Shown in pieces: positions 1-7,293 of a stretch of DNA of 18,244 nt; position 1 is the first letter of the stretch, and every line of letters starts with the position of its first letter. The notes under the pieces were generated by a model. The model saw only the letters and a program-made list of their open reading frames with translations. It did not search any database and had not been told where the DNA came from. The stretch is from CALREA01 sp041674865 (GTDB lineage Bacteria > Patescibacteriota > Gracilibacteria > UBA1369 > UBA12463). The DNA is taken from NCBI GenBank assembly GCA_041674865.1, contig JBAYUX010000026.1, positions 1 to 18,244 of the forward strand, read 5' to 3'. A program made the position numbers and the translations under genes.

Positions 1-528
1 ACCGTCAATTAAGCCCTGACGAAGCTGTGCTTCGCTCATACGACCCTTGCCTCCAAAAGTAACTTCTTGACCTTCGTACTTAGCGACAGGTTTACCATCT
101 GGTCCAAGTTCGGTACCTGTGTGAGTCACAACATATTCAGCTGGCTTCACGCTTCTCTTGGTCATACGCTCAATCTTAGCAACAGTCGCATCATTTAACT
201 CGAGTTTATCTTTTGAGACCTTGTCCAATACGGAACGGACCCTGTCAAGCTGACCCTTAAGCTTACCCACACGCTCTGCAAATTTTGGATATTGAGGATC
301 ATCCTTTTTAGCTTCCAAGCGAGCAATTCGACGACGAATTTCACCAGTTCTATCTCTCAAAGCTTTAACTACAGCCTCCTTGCTTACTTCTGGCTTGTCT
401 TTAGGAGCATCTACAACTTCTGGCTGAGCCTTCTGTTGCTCACCCCCAATGAACAAAAGTTTCGAAGGAGAGACAAAATTAAATGCAGCAAACGGCGCAA
501 AGTGGGAAAAAAGTGATCGATTTTTCAT
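1..528 (-). CDS. Hypothetical helix-rich protein, partial (3' end beyond window)
   Basis: An open frame runs from an ATG at 526-528 (complement) to the left edge with no stop, giving 176 visible residues; the C-terminus lies outside the window. The first 30 or so residues are fairly hydrophobic and aromatic, with FAPFAAFNFV followed by SKLLFIGGE, and could be a weak membrane or export segment. Residues from about 45 to 130 are highly charged (RRRIARLEAKK, KLKGQLDRVRSVLDKV) and look like a coiled coil. The end of the visible part is richer in Gly and polar residues. It lies 27 bases downstream of the gene at 556-939 on the same strand, so the two are probably co-transcribed. No Shine-Dalgarno precedes the ATG. 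I do not recognise a family. Codon use resembles the neighbours, which supports real coding. Confidence 0.75.
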   Translation of the reverse strand, partial: MKNRSLFSHFAPFAAFNFVSPSKLLFIGGEQQKAQPEVVDAPKDKPEVSKEAVVKALRDRTGEIRRRIARLEAKKDDPQYPKFAERVGKLKGQLDRVRSVLDKVSKDKLELNDATVAKIERMTKRSVKPAEYVVTHTGTELGPDGKPVAKYEGQEVTFGGKGRMSEAQLRQGLIDG

Positions 529-555
529 AGAAGCAGTAAATAAGAAATAATATAA

Positions 556-939
556 TTATTTAATAGACGAAGTATCAATACTCTCAAGCTCAGCGAGTAT
601 CTGTTCAGCTCTTTGGTTATCAACAAGACGGCTCTGGTCTTCAAGCCCAGTGCGAACAGCAGTATCATATTCTGTTTGAACACGATTAAGTTCATCCATC
701 GCAGCCTCAACTTCTTGAGTTGCTGAATTCAATTCCGCTGACCACGTATCATCGATAAGCTGATTTGACTGCTTTTCGCCCTCAAGAACAGAGATATAAT
801 ACGTCTGCTCTTCAGGATTCGCTGAAGCAAAACTAGAAATCATTTCAGTTTTTTTTACTTCATCCAGAGTCGCAATTGCCGTTGAGCTCATCGCAAGTGC
901 CCGGAGGGTATCGTTTTGAATTGATGCAAAATCAACCAT
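556..939 (-). CDS. Hypothetical small acidic helical protein
   Basis: This is a 127-residue protein with no cysteine, no membrane segment and no signal peptide. It is Glu/Asp/Gln-rich and predicted mostly helical, with coiled-coil-like stretches around residues 80-120 (EVEAAMDELNRVQTEYD, QRAEQILAELES). The ATG is preceded by a good promoter with a short leader but no Shine-Dalgarno. It is the first gene of a minus-strand pair; the second, 27 bases downstream, is also charged and helical, so the two products may work together. That pairing is inference. I do not recognise the family, and no function can be assigned from sequence alone. Confidence 0.75.
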   Translation of the reverse strand: MVDFASIQNDTLRALAMSSTAIATLDEVKKTEMISSFASANPEEQTYYISVLEGEKQSNQLIDDTWSAELNSATQEVEAAMDELNRVQTEYDTAVRTGLEDQSRLVDNQRAEQILAELESIDTSSIK

Positions 940-963
940 AGTGTTTTATTTTTACTTCTGATC

Positions 964-992
964 ATTATAACATAAATATTTTATTTCCACAA
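964..992 (-). promoter_or_regulatory. Sigma70-type promoter with extended -10 for the 556-939 gene
   Basis: On the minus strand, TATAAT (964-969) is preceded by TGn (970-972), an extended -10. TTGTGG (987-992) lies 17 bases upstream as a partial -35. The predicted start is near 957, which leaves a leader of about 18 bases before the ATG at 939. Confidence 0.65.
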
Positions 993-1060
993 GCATATAG
1001 AGGGGCACTGCTAACCAAGTCTGCATATAAAGATAATTCGGGCAAAATCAGTAACCGTCA

Positions 1061-1089
1061 TTGCCAAAAAACCTATTTTATGCTAAAAT
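1061..1089 (+). promoter_or_regulatory. Sigma70-type promoter predicting a leaderless mRNA for the EamA gene
   Basis: TTGCCA (1061-1066), a 17-base spacer and TAAAAT (1084-1089) with TGc immediately before it (1081-1083) form a near-consensus extended -10 promoter. Counting 7 bases past the -10 puts the transcription start on the A of the ATG at 1096. This promoter is divergent from the one at 964-992; the two share the 156-base intergenic region 940-1095, in which I see nothing else. Confidence 0.7.
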
Positions 1090-1095
1090 TGCGGG

Positions 1096-2058
1096 ATGGC
1101 TATAAATATGGAACACATAAAGGAACCAGGAACACTTGGATCGATAGCGGCACTGCTATCGAAGTTTACGGCGAGAACCGACGTGATCTTTGGAAAGATG
1201 TTACTGAAAGATTCGACACCAATGCTCGTAGCGTTTGTAGAAAATCTTGCGGCATGCGTGATGCTCTTTTTCTATATAGGAGCGAAGTCGTTTATTCAGA
1301 ATGTGAAAAATATTGAAAAGCACGAACTATTTTCTATTAGCATTTCGGCAATCTTAACAGGAGGGCTCGGACCGATCTTCTTTCTTCAAGGACTTGAACG
1401 TACGTCAGCGATCAATACGAGTCTTCTTGTAAATGTGAATCCCCTCTTTTTGAGCATCCTTGGAGTTATTCTTTTAAAAGAATCTTTTTCTCGATCGCTT
1501 ATCGCGGGAATGTCACTCATGATGTTCGGTGTTATTTTTCTTGCGACACATGGATTGAGCCAAGGCCTGACATTTAATAACGGTGATGTTCTTATTCTTC
1601 TTTCCGCACTCAGTTATAGCGTGGGCACGCTCGTCTTCAAGCGATATGTTCACAATGAAAATATCACGATCTTAGTCGCGTACAGATCGGCCATGGCAAC
1701 ACTCATTACCGGAATTGCGCTTATGATAATTTCACCGCATGAGCTAGCCAATCTCGGACATCTCGTCAATCAAATTCATATTCTCGTTGCCTACGGATTG
1801 ATCGGTATTATTTTGACGTATATTCTTCATTATTACGCACTCGAGAATACGACGATTTCTAACAACGCACTCTTCACACTTACCTCTCCTATTATCGGTA
1901 TCGGATACGCGCATCTTTTTCTCGGAGAAAGAATCGACATGGTGCACGTCATCAGCATGAGTATCATTATTGGCGGACTGCTCGTGACAAAACTCGATAT
2001 GCTCAAAAACACACTCATGATTGCGCGATTGAAGTTACGACACGCACACAATAGTTAA
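1096..2058 (+). CDS. EamA/DMT-superfamily transporter
   Basis: This is a 320-residue, very hydrophobic protein with about ten membrane segments in two homologous halves, the usual EamA build. Family-like features include the block around residues 91-135 (GPIFFLQGLERTSA, NVNPLFLSILGVILLKESFS) and the matching second-half block (TSPIIGIGYAHLFLGERI). The length is typical (about 290-320). Such proteins move metabolites or drugs across the cytoplasmic membrane; the substrate cannot be read from sequence. The chosen ATG has the strong promoter at 1061-1089 ending exactly at it. A second in-frame ATG at 1108 is possible but would leave the promoter geometry unexplained. It stands alone on its strand and converges with the next gene, 18 bases away, with no clear terminator between them. 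Confidence 0.88.
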   Translation: MAINMEHIKEPGTLGSIAALLSKFTARTDVIFGKMLLKDSTPMLVAFVENLAACVMLFFYIGAKSFIQNVKNIEKHELFSISISAILTGGLGPIFFLQGLERTSAINTSLLVNVNPLFLSILGVILLKESFSRSLIAGMSLMMFGVIFLATHGLSQGLTFNNGDVLILLSALSYSVGTLVFKRYVHNENITILVAYRSAMATLITGIALMIISPHELANLGHLVNQIHILVAYGLIGIILTYILHYYALENTTISNNALFTLTSPIIGIGYAHLFLGERIDMVHVISMSIIIGGLLVTKLDMLKNTLMIARLKLRHAHNS

Positions 2059-2076
2059 TATATTTTGTTGCGCGAA

Positions 2077-2658
2077 CTACAGTCCAAGATCCCGTCGAAG
2101 CATGTTTCGAAGTCCAGAGAAAAATTCTCCGACCTGTGTTCGCTGACGGCCGTGAAAAACATTTCGCATGTATGAGTCGAGGAGTTCGTCGAGCACCGCC
2201 TCCCAAACAGAGTCAGTCTGCTGAGATGAGAATTGAGAAAAACCAAGTGTTTTTTTGAGTTCGCCTGTTCCTTGTGTTTGCGCAATATCCCAAAGCTTTT
2301 GAGAGTGAGCTCGGGTGTAGGCAAGAACGCGAGTTCCGCGTGGGTCGAGAGCAAAAAGAAGAGTGTCCACGAGACGATCATACCGCGGACTTTCAATTTT
2401 GAGAATCTGTCGAAACATAGGAATTCCCTCTTCTTGAATGAGGCCTGCAAGATAGTCTTGATACTTTTGACAAAGCTGAAGGAGAAACTCGTTATCATCG
2501 AGGAGAATAGGATAAACCTCTTCCCAAAGATCATCTTCATTGATGCCAAGAAACTGCTTTAAACCATCTGGACCGCCGAACTCAAAAACTTCAAAAGCAG
2601 CTTCATTATTGCCATCGAGATAAAAGTCACAAAGCTGTTTTGGCGAAAGAGAGAGCAT
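2077..2658 (-). CDS. Hypothetical 193-residue soluble protein
   Basis: The protein has no membrane segment or signal peptide. It is predicted mainly alpha-helical, with an acidic N-terminal half (residues 35-60 contain NEDDLWEEVYPILLDDNEF) and a basic C-terminus (GRQRTQ, LRNMLRRDLG). Two cysteines (in KQLCDF and QLCQKY) are not arranged like a metal site. The ATG at 2656-2658 is supported by the best promoter in the window (2683-2710). It is a single-gene unit, tail-to-tail with the EamA transporter and head-to-head with the priA-like gene. I do not recognise a family. The clean reading frame and strong promoter argue that it is real and expressed. Confidence 0.75.
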   Translation of the reverse strand: MLSLSPKQLCDFYLDGNNEAAFEVFEFGGPDGLKQFLGINEDDLWEEVYPILLDDNEFLLQLCQKYQDYLAGLIQEEGIPMFRQILKIESPRYDRLVDTLLFALDPRGTRVLAYTRAHSQKLWDIAQTQGTGELKKTLGFSQFSSQQTDSVWEAVLDELLDSYMRNVFHGRQRTQVGEFFSGLRNMLRRDLGL

Positions 2659-2682
2659 GTCTGAAATTAAAGTTAAGTAGTG

Positions 2683-2710
2683 ATTCTACCATGTATATAG
2701 GATATGTCAA
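2683..2710 (-). promoter_or_regulatory. Strong sigma70-type promoter for the 193-residue orphan gene
   Basis: On the minus strand there is a perfect TTGACA (2705-2710), a 16-base spacer and TAGAAT (2683-2688) with TGG before it (2689-2691), giving an extended -10. The -10 ends 24 bases before the ATG at 2658, the same distance as in the promoter of the 556-939 gene. Confidence 0.7.
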
Positions 2711-2737
2711 TAGATAGGAGGAAGTGTCGAATTTAGG

Positions 2738-2743
2738 TATGAT
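2738..2743 (+). promoter_or_regulatory. -10 element predicting leaderless priA-like mRNA
   Basis: TATGAT at 2738-2743 lies exactly 6 bases before the ATG at 2750, so the expected start falls on the A of the ATG. No convincing -35 is visible at 16-19 bases upstream, which makes this the weakest of the four leaderless candidates. Confidence 0.45.
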
Positions 2744-2749
2744 ACAGGC

Positions 2750-4654
2750 ATGTTTTCTCAAGTAATCCTCTTCCAAAAAACCGGCCTCGGTGACGACACC
2801 CTGACCTACGAGATTCCAGAAGAAATGGAATTGAGGGGTGTAAAAATAGATCTCAAACCAGGTGCTCTCGTCGACGTTCCACTTCGGAACAAAATTGTTC
2901 GAGGAGTTGTCTTGAGTATCACCGAAAAGAGTCCTATTCAGGGAAAAACCAAGAAGATCGACTCGGTCATTCACGAGCAGATACTTCCGGAATGGAAAAT
3001 GGAACTGATCAACTGGCTCGCAAAAAATTACCACACGTCAAAATCGACCATACTCAAACATCTCATCCCACCATACTTTCGAGAAAAGAAAGGCAAGGCA
3101 TCGGAAATGCTCGAGCTACTGAAGTCGCCTGAACAAAAACCAGCTAAGGAGATTGGGAATAAGAAATCAAAGAAAGTGAAATCTCCATCAATACAACTCG
3201 TTCAACATCAAGAAGATTTTCTCAAAAGCATCAAGGAAGCGATTGAAAAAACGACTGAAAAAAATCCTGATGGGCAGATCTTGATCATCGCACCAGAAAT
3301 TGCCGTGAGTCCATGGTGGGCACATGAATTAGAAAAAGAATACGATGCGATCAACTACAACAAGGCCAAAACCCCGAAACAAAAAGCAGTTATCTGGAAG
3401 GAAATTTTCGAGGGGAAACATCGCGTCATCTACGGCTCGAGAAGCACGCTTCTCTCGCCCTGCACCAACCTCCAATCCATAATCATTATCAACGAGCACA
3501 GTATCGGCCACAAAGAAGATCAGCGACCGAAGTATCACAGCCGTGATCTCGCACTCGAAATTCAAAAGCTCGCACACACAGATCTTACCTTCATCGGACC
3601 AAGCATCACGCTCCCACTGTGGCACGTTATGAATCCAGCCATCCACCTCACCCGACGAACCGACACGCAGTTCAAAGTGATTGACATGAAGAACGAAAGA
3701 AAAGCGGGAAACTTTGCTCCACTCAGCGAAGAGCTCGTAAAAATTCTCACCGCAACACTCGAGCACAAATCACAAGCGATCCTCTTTCTCAACAAGCGCG
3801 GAGACTCATCATGCCTTCTCTGTCGTGATTGTGGCTACATACCGAAATGCCCGATCTGTAGCAAAAATCTCATCGTTCAACGTCACTCGCAATATGGTTA
3901 CGCACTCGCATGCATCGCGGGAGAAGTTATTCAGCCAGTTCCAGAAGCCTGCCCAAAGTGTGGCAATATCGAACTCGAAATGGTTGGTGTCGGACAAGAA
4001 AAACTCGTCACAGCACTCGAAAAACTCTTTCCAAAAGCATCAATAGAAATCTATTCAAAGGAACGAGCCAAGACTCCAAAAGATCAACAGGCTATTCTCA
4101 AAAAATTCTCGGACAAAAAAATCGACATCTTGATTACGACGCAACTTCTCTACAGTGGGGCACCAATTCCACAAGTGCCCGTTATCGCCGCGCTCAACAT
4201 CGACACCGGACTCACCATTCCACACTTCATGAGTACGGAAAAAACACTCCACCATCTACAAGAGATACAGACCTTTCTCAAACCAAAAGGCATCTTTCTT
4301 TTGCAAACATATATTCCCGACAATCCCCTACTTTCACTCTACAGAAACCAGCAGATCAACGAGTGGTACGAAAAAGAAATGTCGAGTCGGAAGCGTTTCA
4401 ACTATCCACCATTTAGTAAGATTCTCGTTCTCACATCAACTCGACGAGAAGGCGGAAAAGAAAATCTCGAGAACACGATAAAGTACATCAAGGCGACCCA
4501 GCCCGATCTCAATATCGAGCTCAACAAAAAACATATCGGCCATCGAGAAGTTTCATACATTATCATTCGAGGCGCAGATCCAGAAAAAGCTATGGAAACC
4601 ATCAAAAGCATGCCTGACGTTTCCCTCGACATCGACTCACCGTATCTTATATAG
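2750..4654 (+). CDS. priA: PriA-like primosomal protein N' with lost helicase motifs
   Basis: PriA normally binds stalled forks and loads the replicative helicase, using a 3'-5' helicase core. This 634-residue protein is about 100 shorter than E. coli PriA. The PriA N-terminal DNA-binding domain is recognisable at residues 1-105 (PGALVDVPLRNKIVRGVV). The zinc-binding insert is at 355-404, with Cys at 355, 358, 361, 367, 370, 388, 401 and 404. By alignment from memory, seven of the eight zinc Cys are kept and one becomes Gly391. The YHSRDLA block (262-268) and C-terminal domain are also PriA-like. The ATPase is degenerate. The GxTGSGKT Walker A and about 25 flanking residues are missing between Q154 and IIAPEI (179-184). 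DEEH became NEH (248-250). GSATP became GPSIT (283-287). QVAGRAGR became a HHLQEIQTF-type sequence near 501-509. The frame is intact, so this is not a decaying pseudogene. It heads a plus-strand operon. Confidence 0.88.
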   Translation: MFSQVILFQKTGLGDDTLTYEIPEEMELRGVKIDLKPGALVDVPLRNKIVRGVVLSITEKSPIQGKTKKIDSVIHEQILPEWKMELINWLAKNYHTSKSTILKHLIPPYFREKKGKASEMLELLKSPEQKPAKEIGNKKSKKVKSPSIQLVQHQEDFLKSIKEAIEKTTEKNPDGQILIIAPEIAVSPWWAHELEKEYDAINYNKAKTPKQKAVIWKEIFEGKHRVIYGSRSTLLSPCTNLQSIIIINEHSIGHKEDQRPKYHSRDLALEIQKLAHTDLTFIGPSITLPLWHVMNPAIHLTRRTDTQFKVIDMKNERKAGNFAPLSEELVKILTATLEHKSQAILFLNKRGDSSCLLCRDCGYIPKCPICSKNLIVQRHSQYGYALACIAGEVIQPVPEACPKCGNIELEMVGVGQEKLVTALEKLFPKASIEIYSKERAKTPKDQQAILKKFSDKKIDILITTQLLYSGAPIPQVPVIAALNIDTGLTIPHFMSTEKTLHHLQEIQTFLKPKGIFLLQTYIPDNPLLSLYRNQQINEWYEKEMSSRKRFNYPPFSKILVLTSTRREGGKENLENTIKYIKATQPDLNIELNKKHIGHREVSYIIIRGADPEKAMETIKSMPDVSLDIDSPYLI

Positions 4655-4655
4655 T
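4626..4655 (+). promoter_or_regulatory. Internal promoter in the priA 3' end, predicting leaderless trpS mRNA
   Basis: TCGACA (4626-4631), an 18-base spacer and TATAGT (4650-4655) sit in the last codons and stop of the priA-like gene. The -10 ends exactly 6 bases before the trpS ATG at 4662, so the predicted start is the A of the ATG. Confidence 0.55.
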
Positions 4656-4661
4656 ATCTAC

Positions 4662-5642
4662 ATGAAAAAACGTGTTCTCTCCGGTATTCAACCAAGCGGA
4701 GCCATTCATCTCGGAAACTATCTCGGCGCTATCAAACAGCACATCGAGATGCAGCAAAACAATAATTACGACTGCTTCTTTTTTATAGCAGACCTTCACG
4801 CGCTCACTACCGTTCGCGACCCAAAGAAACTCGCCGACATGACTCGTGACGTCGCGCTCACCTACCTCTCACTCGGACTCGATCCAGAAAAGGTCGTCTT
4901 CTTCAAACAGAGTGACGTTCCTGAACACACAGAGCTTGCATGGATTTTCAGCTGCATCACGCCAATGGGACTTCTCGAGCGTGCGCACGCATGGAAAGAC
5001 GCCGTTGAAAAAGGAAAGAAGGAAAAAACAGCCGGACTCTTCATCTATCCAATTCTCATGGCGGCAGATATTCTCTTGTATAAGCCATCTCTCGTACCAG
5101 TTGGAAAAGATCAAAAACAGCACATCGAGATCGCCCGCGATATCGCAACACATTTCAATACAACCTTTGGCGAAGAATTTCCTCAGCCACAAGAGCTTAC
5201 TCCAGAAGACGTGGCCGTCGTCCCAGGAACCGACGGACAGAAGATGAGCAAGAGCTATGGAAACACGATCGACATCTTCGCTCCAGAAAATATTCTCAAG
5301 AAACAAATTATGGGAATCGTTACCGACTCAACACCGGTCGAAGCCCCAAAAGACCCATCAAAATGCAACGTATTCCAGCTCTATAAACTCATCGCTACAA
5401 AAGAGGAAATCGAAGACCTCGAATCAAAGTATAAAAAAGGTGGATTTGGATATGGAGAAGCCAAGAAAATGCTTCTCGCAAAAGTACTCGAAATCTTCGC
5501 CCCATACCGTAAAAAAAGAATTGAACTGGAAGCCGAGGTAGGGTATGTTGAACGTGTGCTCCGAGAGGGAGCGAATCGAGCGAAAATAGAAGCCCAAAAA
5601 ACGCTTGATGAGGTCCGAAAAATGATCGGCACACGCCCCTAA
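4662..5642 (+). CDS. trpS: Tryptophanyl-tRNA synthetase
   Basis: This enzyme charges tRNA-Trp with tryptophan in the cytoplasm, using ATP. It is a 326-residue class I synthetase with both signatures intact: the HIGH-type PSGAIHLGN (11-19) and KMSKS (194-198, within DGQKMSKSYGN). Other TrpS-typical segments are IADLHALTT (42-50), the YPILMAADILLY stretch (129-140) and the VPVGKDQKQHIE stretch (146-156). Length is normal for the bacterial enzyme (about 330). The ATG lies 7 bases after the priA stop, with no Shine-Dalgarno but with a -10 at leaderless distance (4650-4655). It may therefore be transcribed both from its own start and by readthrough. pyrG follows after 25 bases. Confidence 0.97.
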   Translation: MKKRVLSGIQPSGAIHLGNYLGAIKQHIEMQQNNNYDCFFFIADLHALTTVRDPKKLADMTRDVALTYLSLGLDPEKVVFFKQSDVPEHTELAWIFSCITPMGLLERAHAWKDAVEKGKKEKTAGLFIYPILMAADILLYKPSLVPVGKDQKQHIEIARDIATHFNTTFGEEFPQPQELTPEDVAVVPGTDGQKMSKSYGNTIDIFAPENILKKQIMGIVTDSTPVEAPKDPSKCNVFQLYKLIATKEEIEDLESKYKKGGFGYGEAKKMLLAKVLEIFAPYRKKRIELEAEVGYVERVLREGANRAKIEAQKTLDEVRKMIGTRP

Positions 5643-5667
5643 GTGCTTCTTTTAATTTATTGGTGTT

Positions 5668-7293
5668 ATGCAAACGAAATACATATTCGTCACAGGTGGT
5701 GTATGTTCTTCCCTCGGGAAAGGCATTGCCGCCTCTTCCATCGGTACGCTTCTGAAAGCGTCCGGCTTCAAAGTCTTCATGCAAAAACTCGATCCATACT
5801 TAAACGTGGATCCAGGAACCATGAGTCCATTCCAACACGGCGAGGTATACGTCACTAACGACGGTGCCGAAACCGATCTCGATCTCGGTCATTATGAGCG
5901 ATTCATCGACGAGAATCTCTCAACCTATTCTTCCGTAACAACAGGAAAGATTTACGCAGATATTATCAGCCGTGAACGTAAGGGTGAGTTTCTTGGAGGT
6001 ACGATCCAGATCATTCCTCATATTACGAATGAAATTCAGGAACGAATCACGCTCGCTGCCAAGAAATCTGGTGCAGAAATTATGATTATCGAAATTGGTG
6101 GAACGACTGGAGATATCGAAGGTCAGCCATTTCTCGAGGCAATCAGACAGCTCCGACACAAACTTGGAAGCGACAATACGCTCTTCGTCCATCTCACGCT
6201 CTTGCCACACCTTCAAGCAACAAAAGAACTTAAAACCAAGCCAACTCAGGCATCAGTTCGAGAACTTCGTTCACTTGGTATTCAGCCAGATATTATTGTG
6301 GCACGAGCCGATCTCGCAATTCCAAAAGAAATTCTACAAAAAATCTCTCTCTTCTGTGACGTAGATCGAGAAGCCGTTATTGGAGCCTCAACCGTAAAAT
6401 CTATTTACGAAGTTCCTTTGAATTTCGAAGAACAAAACCTCGCAACACTCATCGGAAAAAAACTCAAACTTGGAAACGTAAAACCAAAACTCAAGGAGTG
6501 GAAAGAGCTTGTTGAAAAAATTCACAAAGATCGAAAACCTCTTAATATCGGTATTGTTACGAAATATACCGGACTTGAAGATGCTTATCTTAGTGTTATT
6601 GAGTCGCTCAAAATCGCCTGCTATCACCAGGAACGTCAGCTCAACCTTCACTGGATCGATGCTGAAGACCTCGAGGCAAAGAAAAAGGAAACGGTCGCTA
6701 TGCTCAAAAAAGTAGATGGTATTGTCGTTCCGGGAGGCTTCGGAAGTCGCGGAACAGAAGGCAAGATCGCAAGTGCAACCTACGCACGAACCACCAAAGT
6801 CCCCTATCTCGGACTCTGTCTCGGTATGCAACTTATGACGATCGATTACGCACGACAAGCACTCAAGAATCCGAAGATCACCTCAGAAGAGTTCGACGAA
6901 GAAGGAAAACTCGATCGATCAAATTACGTGATTCACTTCTTGCCTGGTCAGTCAAAGAACAGCGAAAAGGGCGGAACACTCCGACTTGGAGCGTATGACT
7001 GCGCTATTCAAAAAGGAACCAAAACCTACGACGCCTACAAGAAAACACTTATTTCCGAACGTCACCGACATCGCTACGAGTTCAACAACGACTTCAAAGA
7101 AAAACTCGAAAACGCTGGCATGGTTTTCTCAGGAATGAACCCAGCGCAAAAACTCGTCGAAATCGCCGAGATCAAAGATCATCCATTTATGGTTGGATCG
7201 CAGTTTCATCCAGAATTCCTTTCACGACCTAACCGTCCTCACCCACTCTTTGCCGCATTCATTAATGCAGCTATAAAACATGCCAAAGTTTAG
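5668..7293 (+). CDS. pyrG: CTP synthase
   Basis: CTP synthase converts UTP, ATP and glutamine to CTP, the last step of pyrimidine nucleotide synthesis. The 541-residue protein has the normal two-domain form. The amidoligase domain (1 to about 270) starts with IFVTGGVCSSLGKGIAASS (6-24) and contains KLDPYLNVDPGTMSPFQHGEV (40-60) and EIGGTTGDIEG (142-152). The class I glutamine amidotransferase domain carries the nucleophile Cys384 in GLCLGMQ and the His514/Glu516 pair in FHPEF. The oxyanion-type GGFGSRG motif is at 356-362. All catalytic positions I can check are present. It is 25 bases downstream of trpS and overlaps the next gene by 14 bases, so translation of the two is probably coupled. 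No Shine-Dalgarno is visible. Confidence 0.98.
   Translation: MQTKYIFVTGGVCSSLGKGIAASSIGTLLKASGFKVFMQKLDPYLNVDPGTMSPFQHGEVYVTNDGAETDLDLGHYERFIDENLSTYSSVTTGKIYADIISRERKGEFLGGTIQIIPHITNEIQERITLAAKKSGAEIMIIEIGGTTGDIEGQPFLEAIRQLRHKLGSDNTLFVHLTLLPHLQATKELKTKPTQASVRELRSLGIQPDIIVARADLAIPKEILQKISLFCDVDREAVIGASTVKSIYEVPLNFEEQNLATLIGKKLKLGNVKPKLKEWKELVEKIHKDRKPLNIGIVTKYTGLEDAYLSVIESLKIACYHQERQLNLHWIDAEDLEAKKKETVAMLKKVDGIVVPGGFGSRGTEGKIASATYARTTKVPYLGLCLGMQLMTIDYARQALKNPKITSEEFDEEGKLDRSNYVIHFLPGQSKNSEKGGTLRLGAYDCAIQKGTKTYDAYKKTLISERHRHRYEFNNDFKEKLENAGMVFSGMNPAQKLVEIAEIKDHPFMVGSQFHPEFLSRPNRPHPLFAAFINAAIKHAKV

Noticed and set aside
1080..1316. Overlapping 78-residue frame at the start of the EamA gene
   Set aside because: It is a shadow frame of a clear membrane transporter, with no recognisable motif, and the promoter points to 1096.
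2052..2079. TAGTT...AACTA inverted repeat between the convergent EamA and 193-residue genes, as a bidirectional terminator
   Set aside because: The stem is 5 bp with a long loop and is made largely of the two stop-codon regions; no T-tract follows.
2716..2726. AGGAGG followed by GTG upstream of the priA-like gene, resembling a Shine-Dalgarno and start
   Set aside because: The GTG is only two bases after the motif and out of frame with priA. The resulting frame ends after a few codons, at 2763-2765. The motif is also too far from the ATG at 2750.
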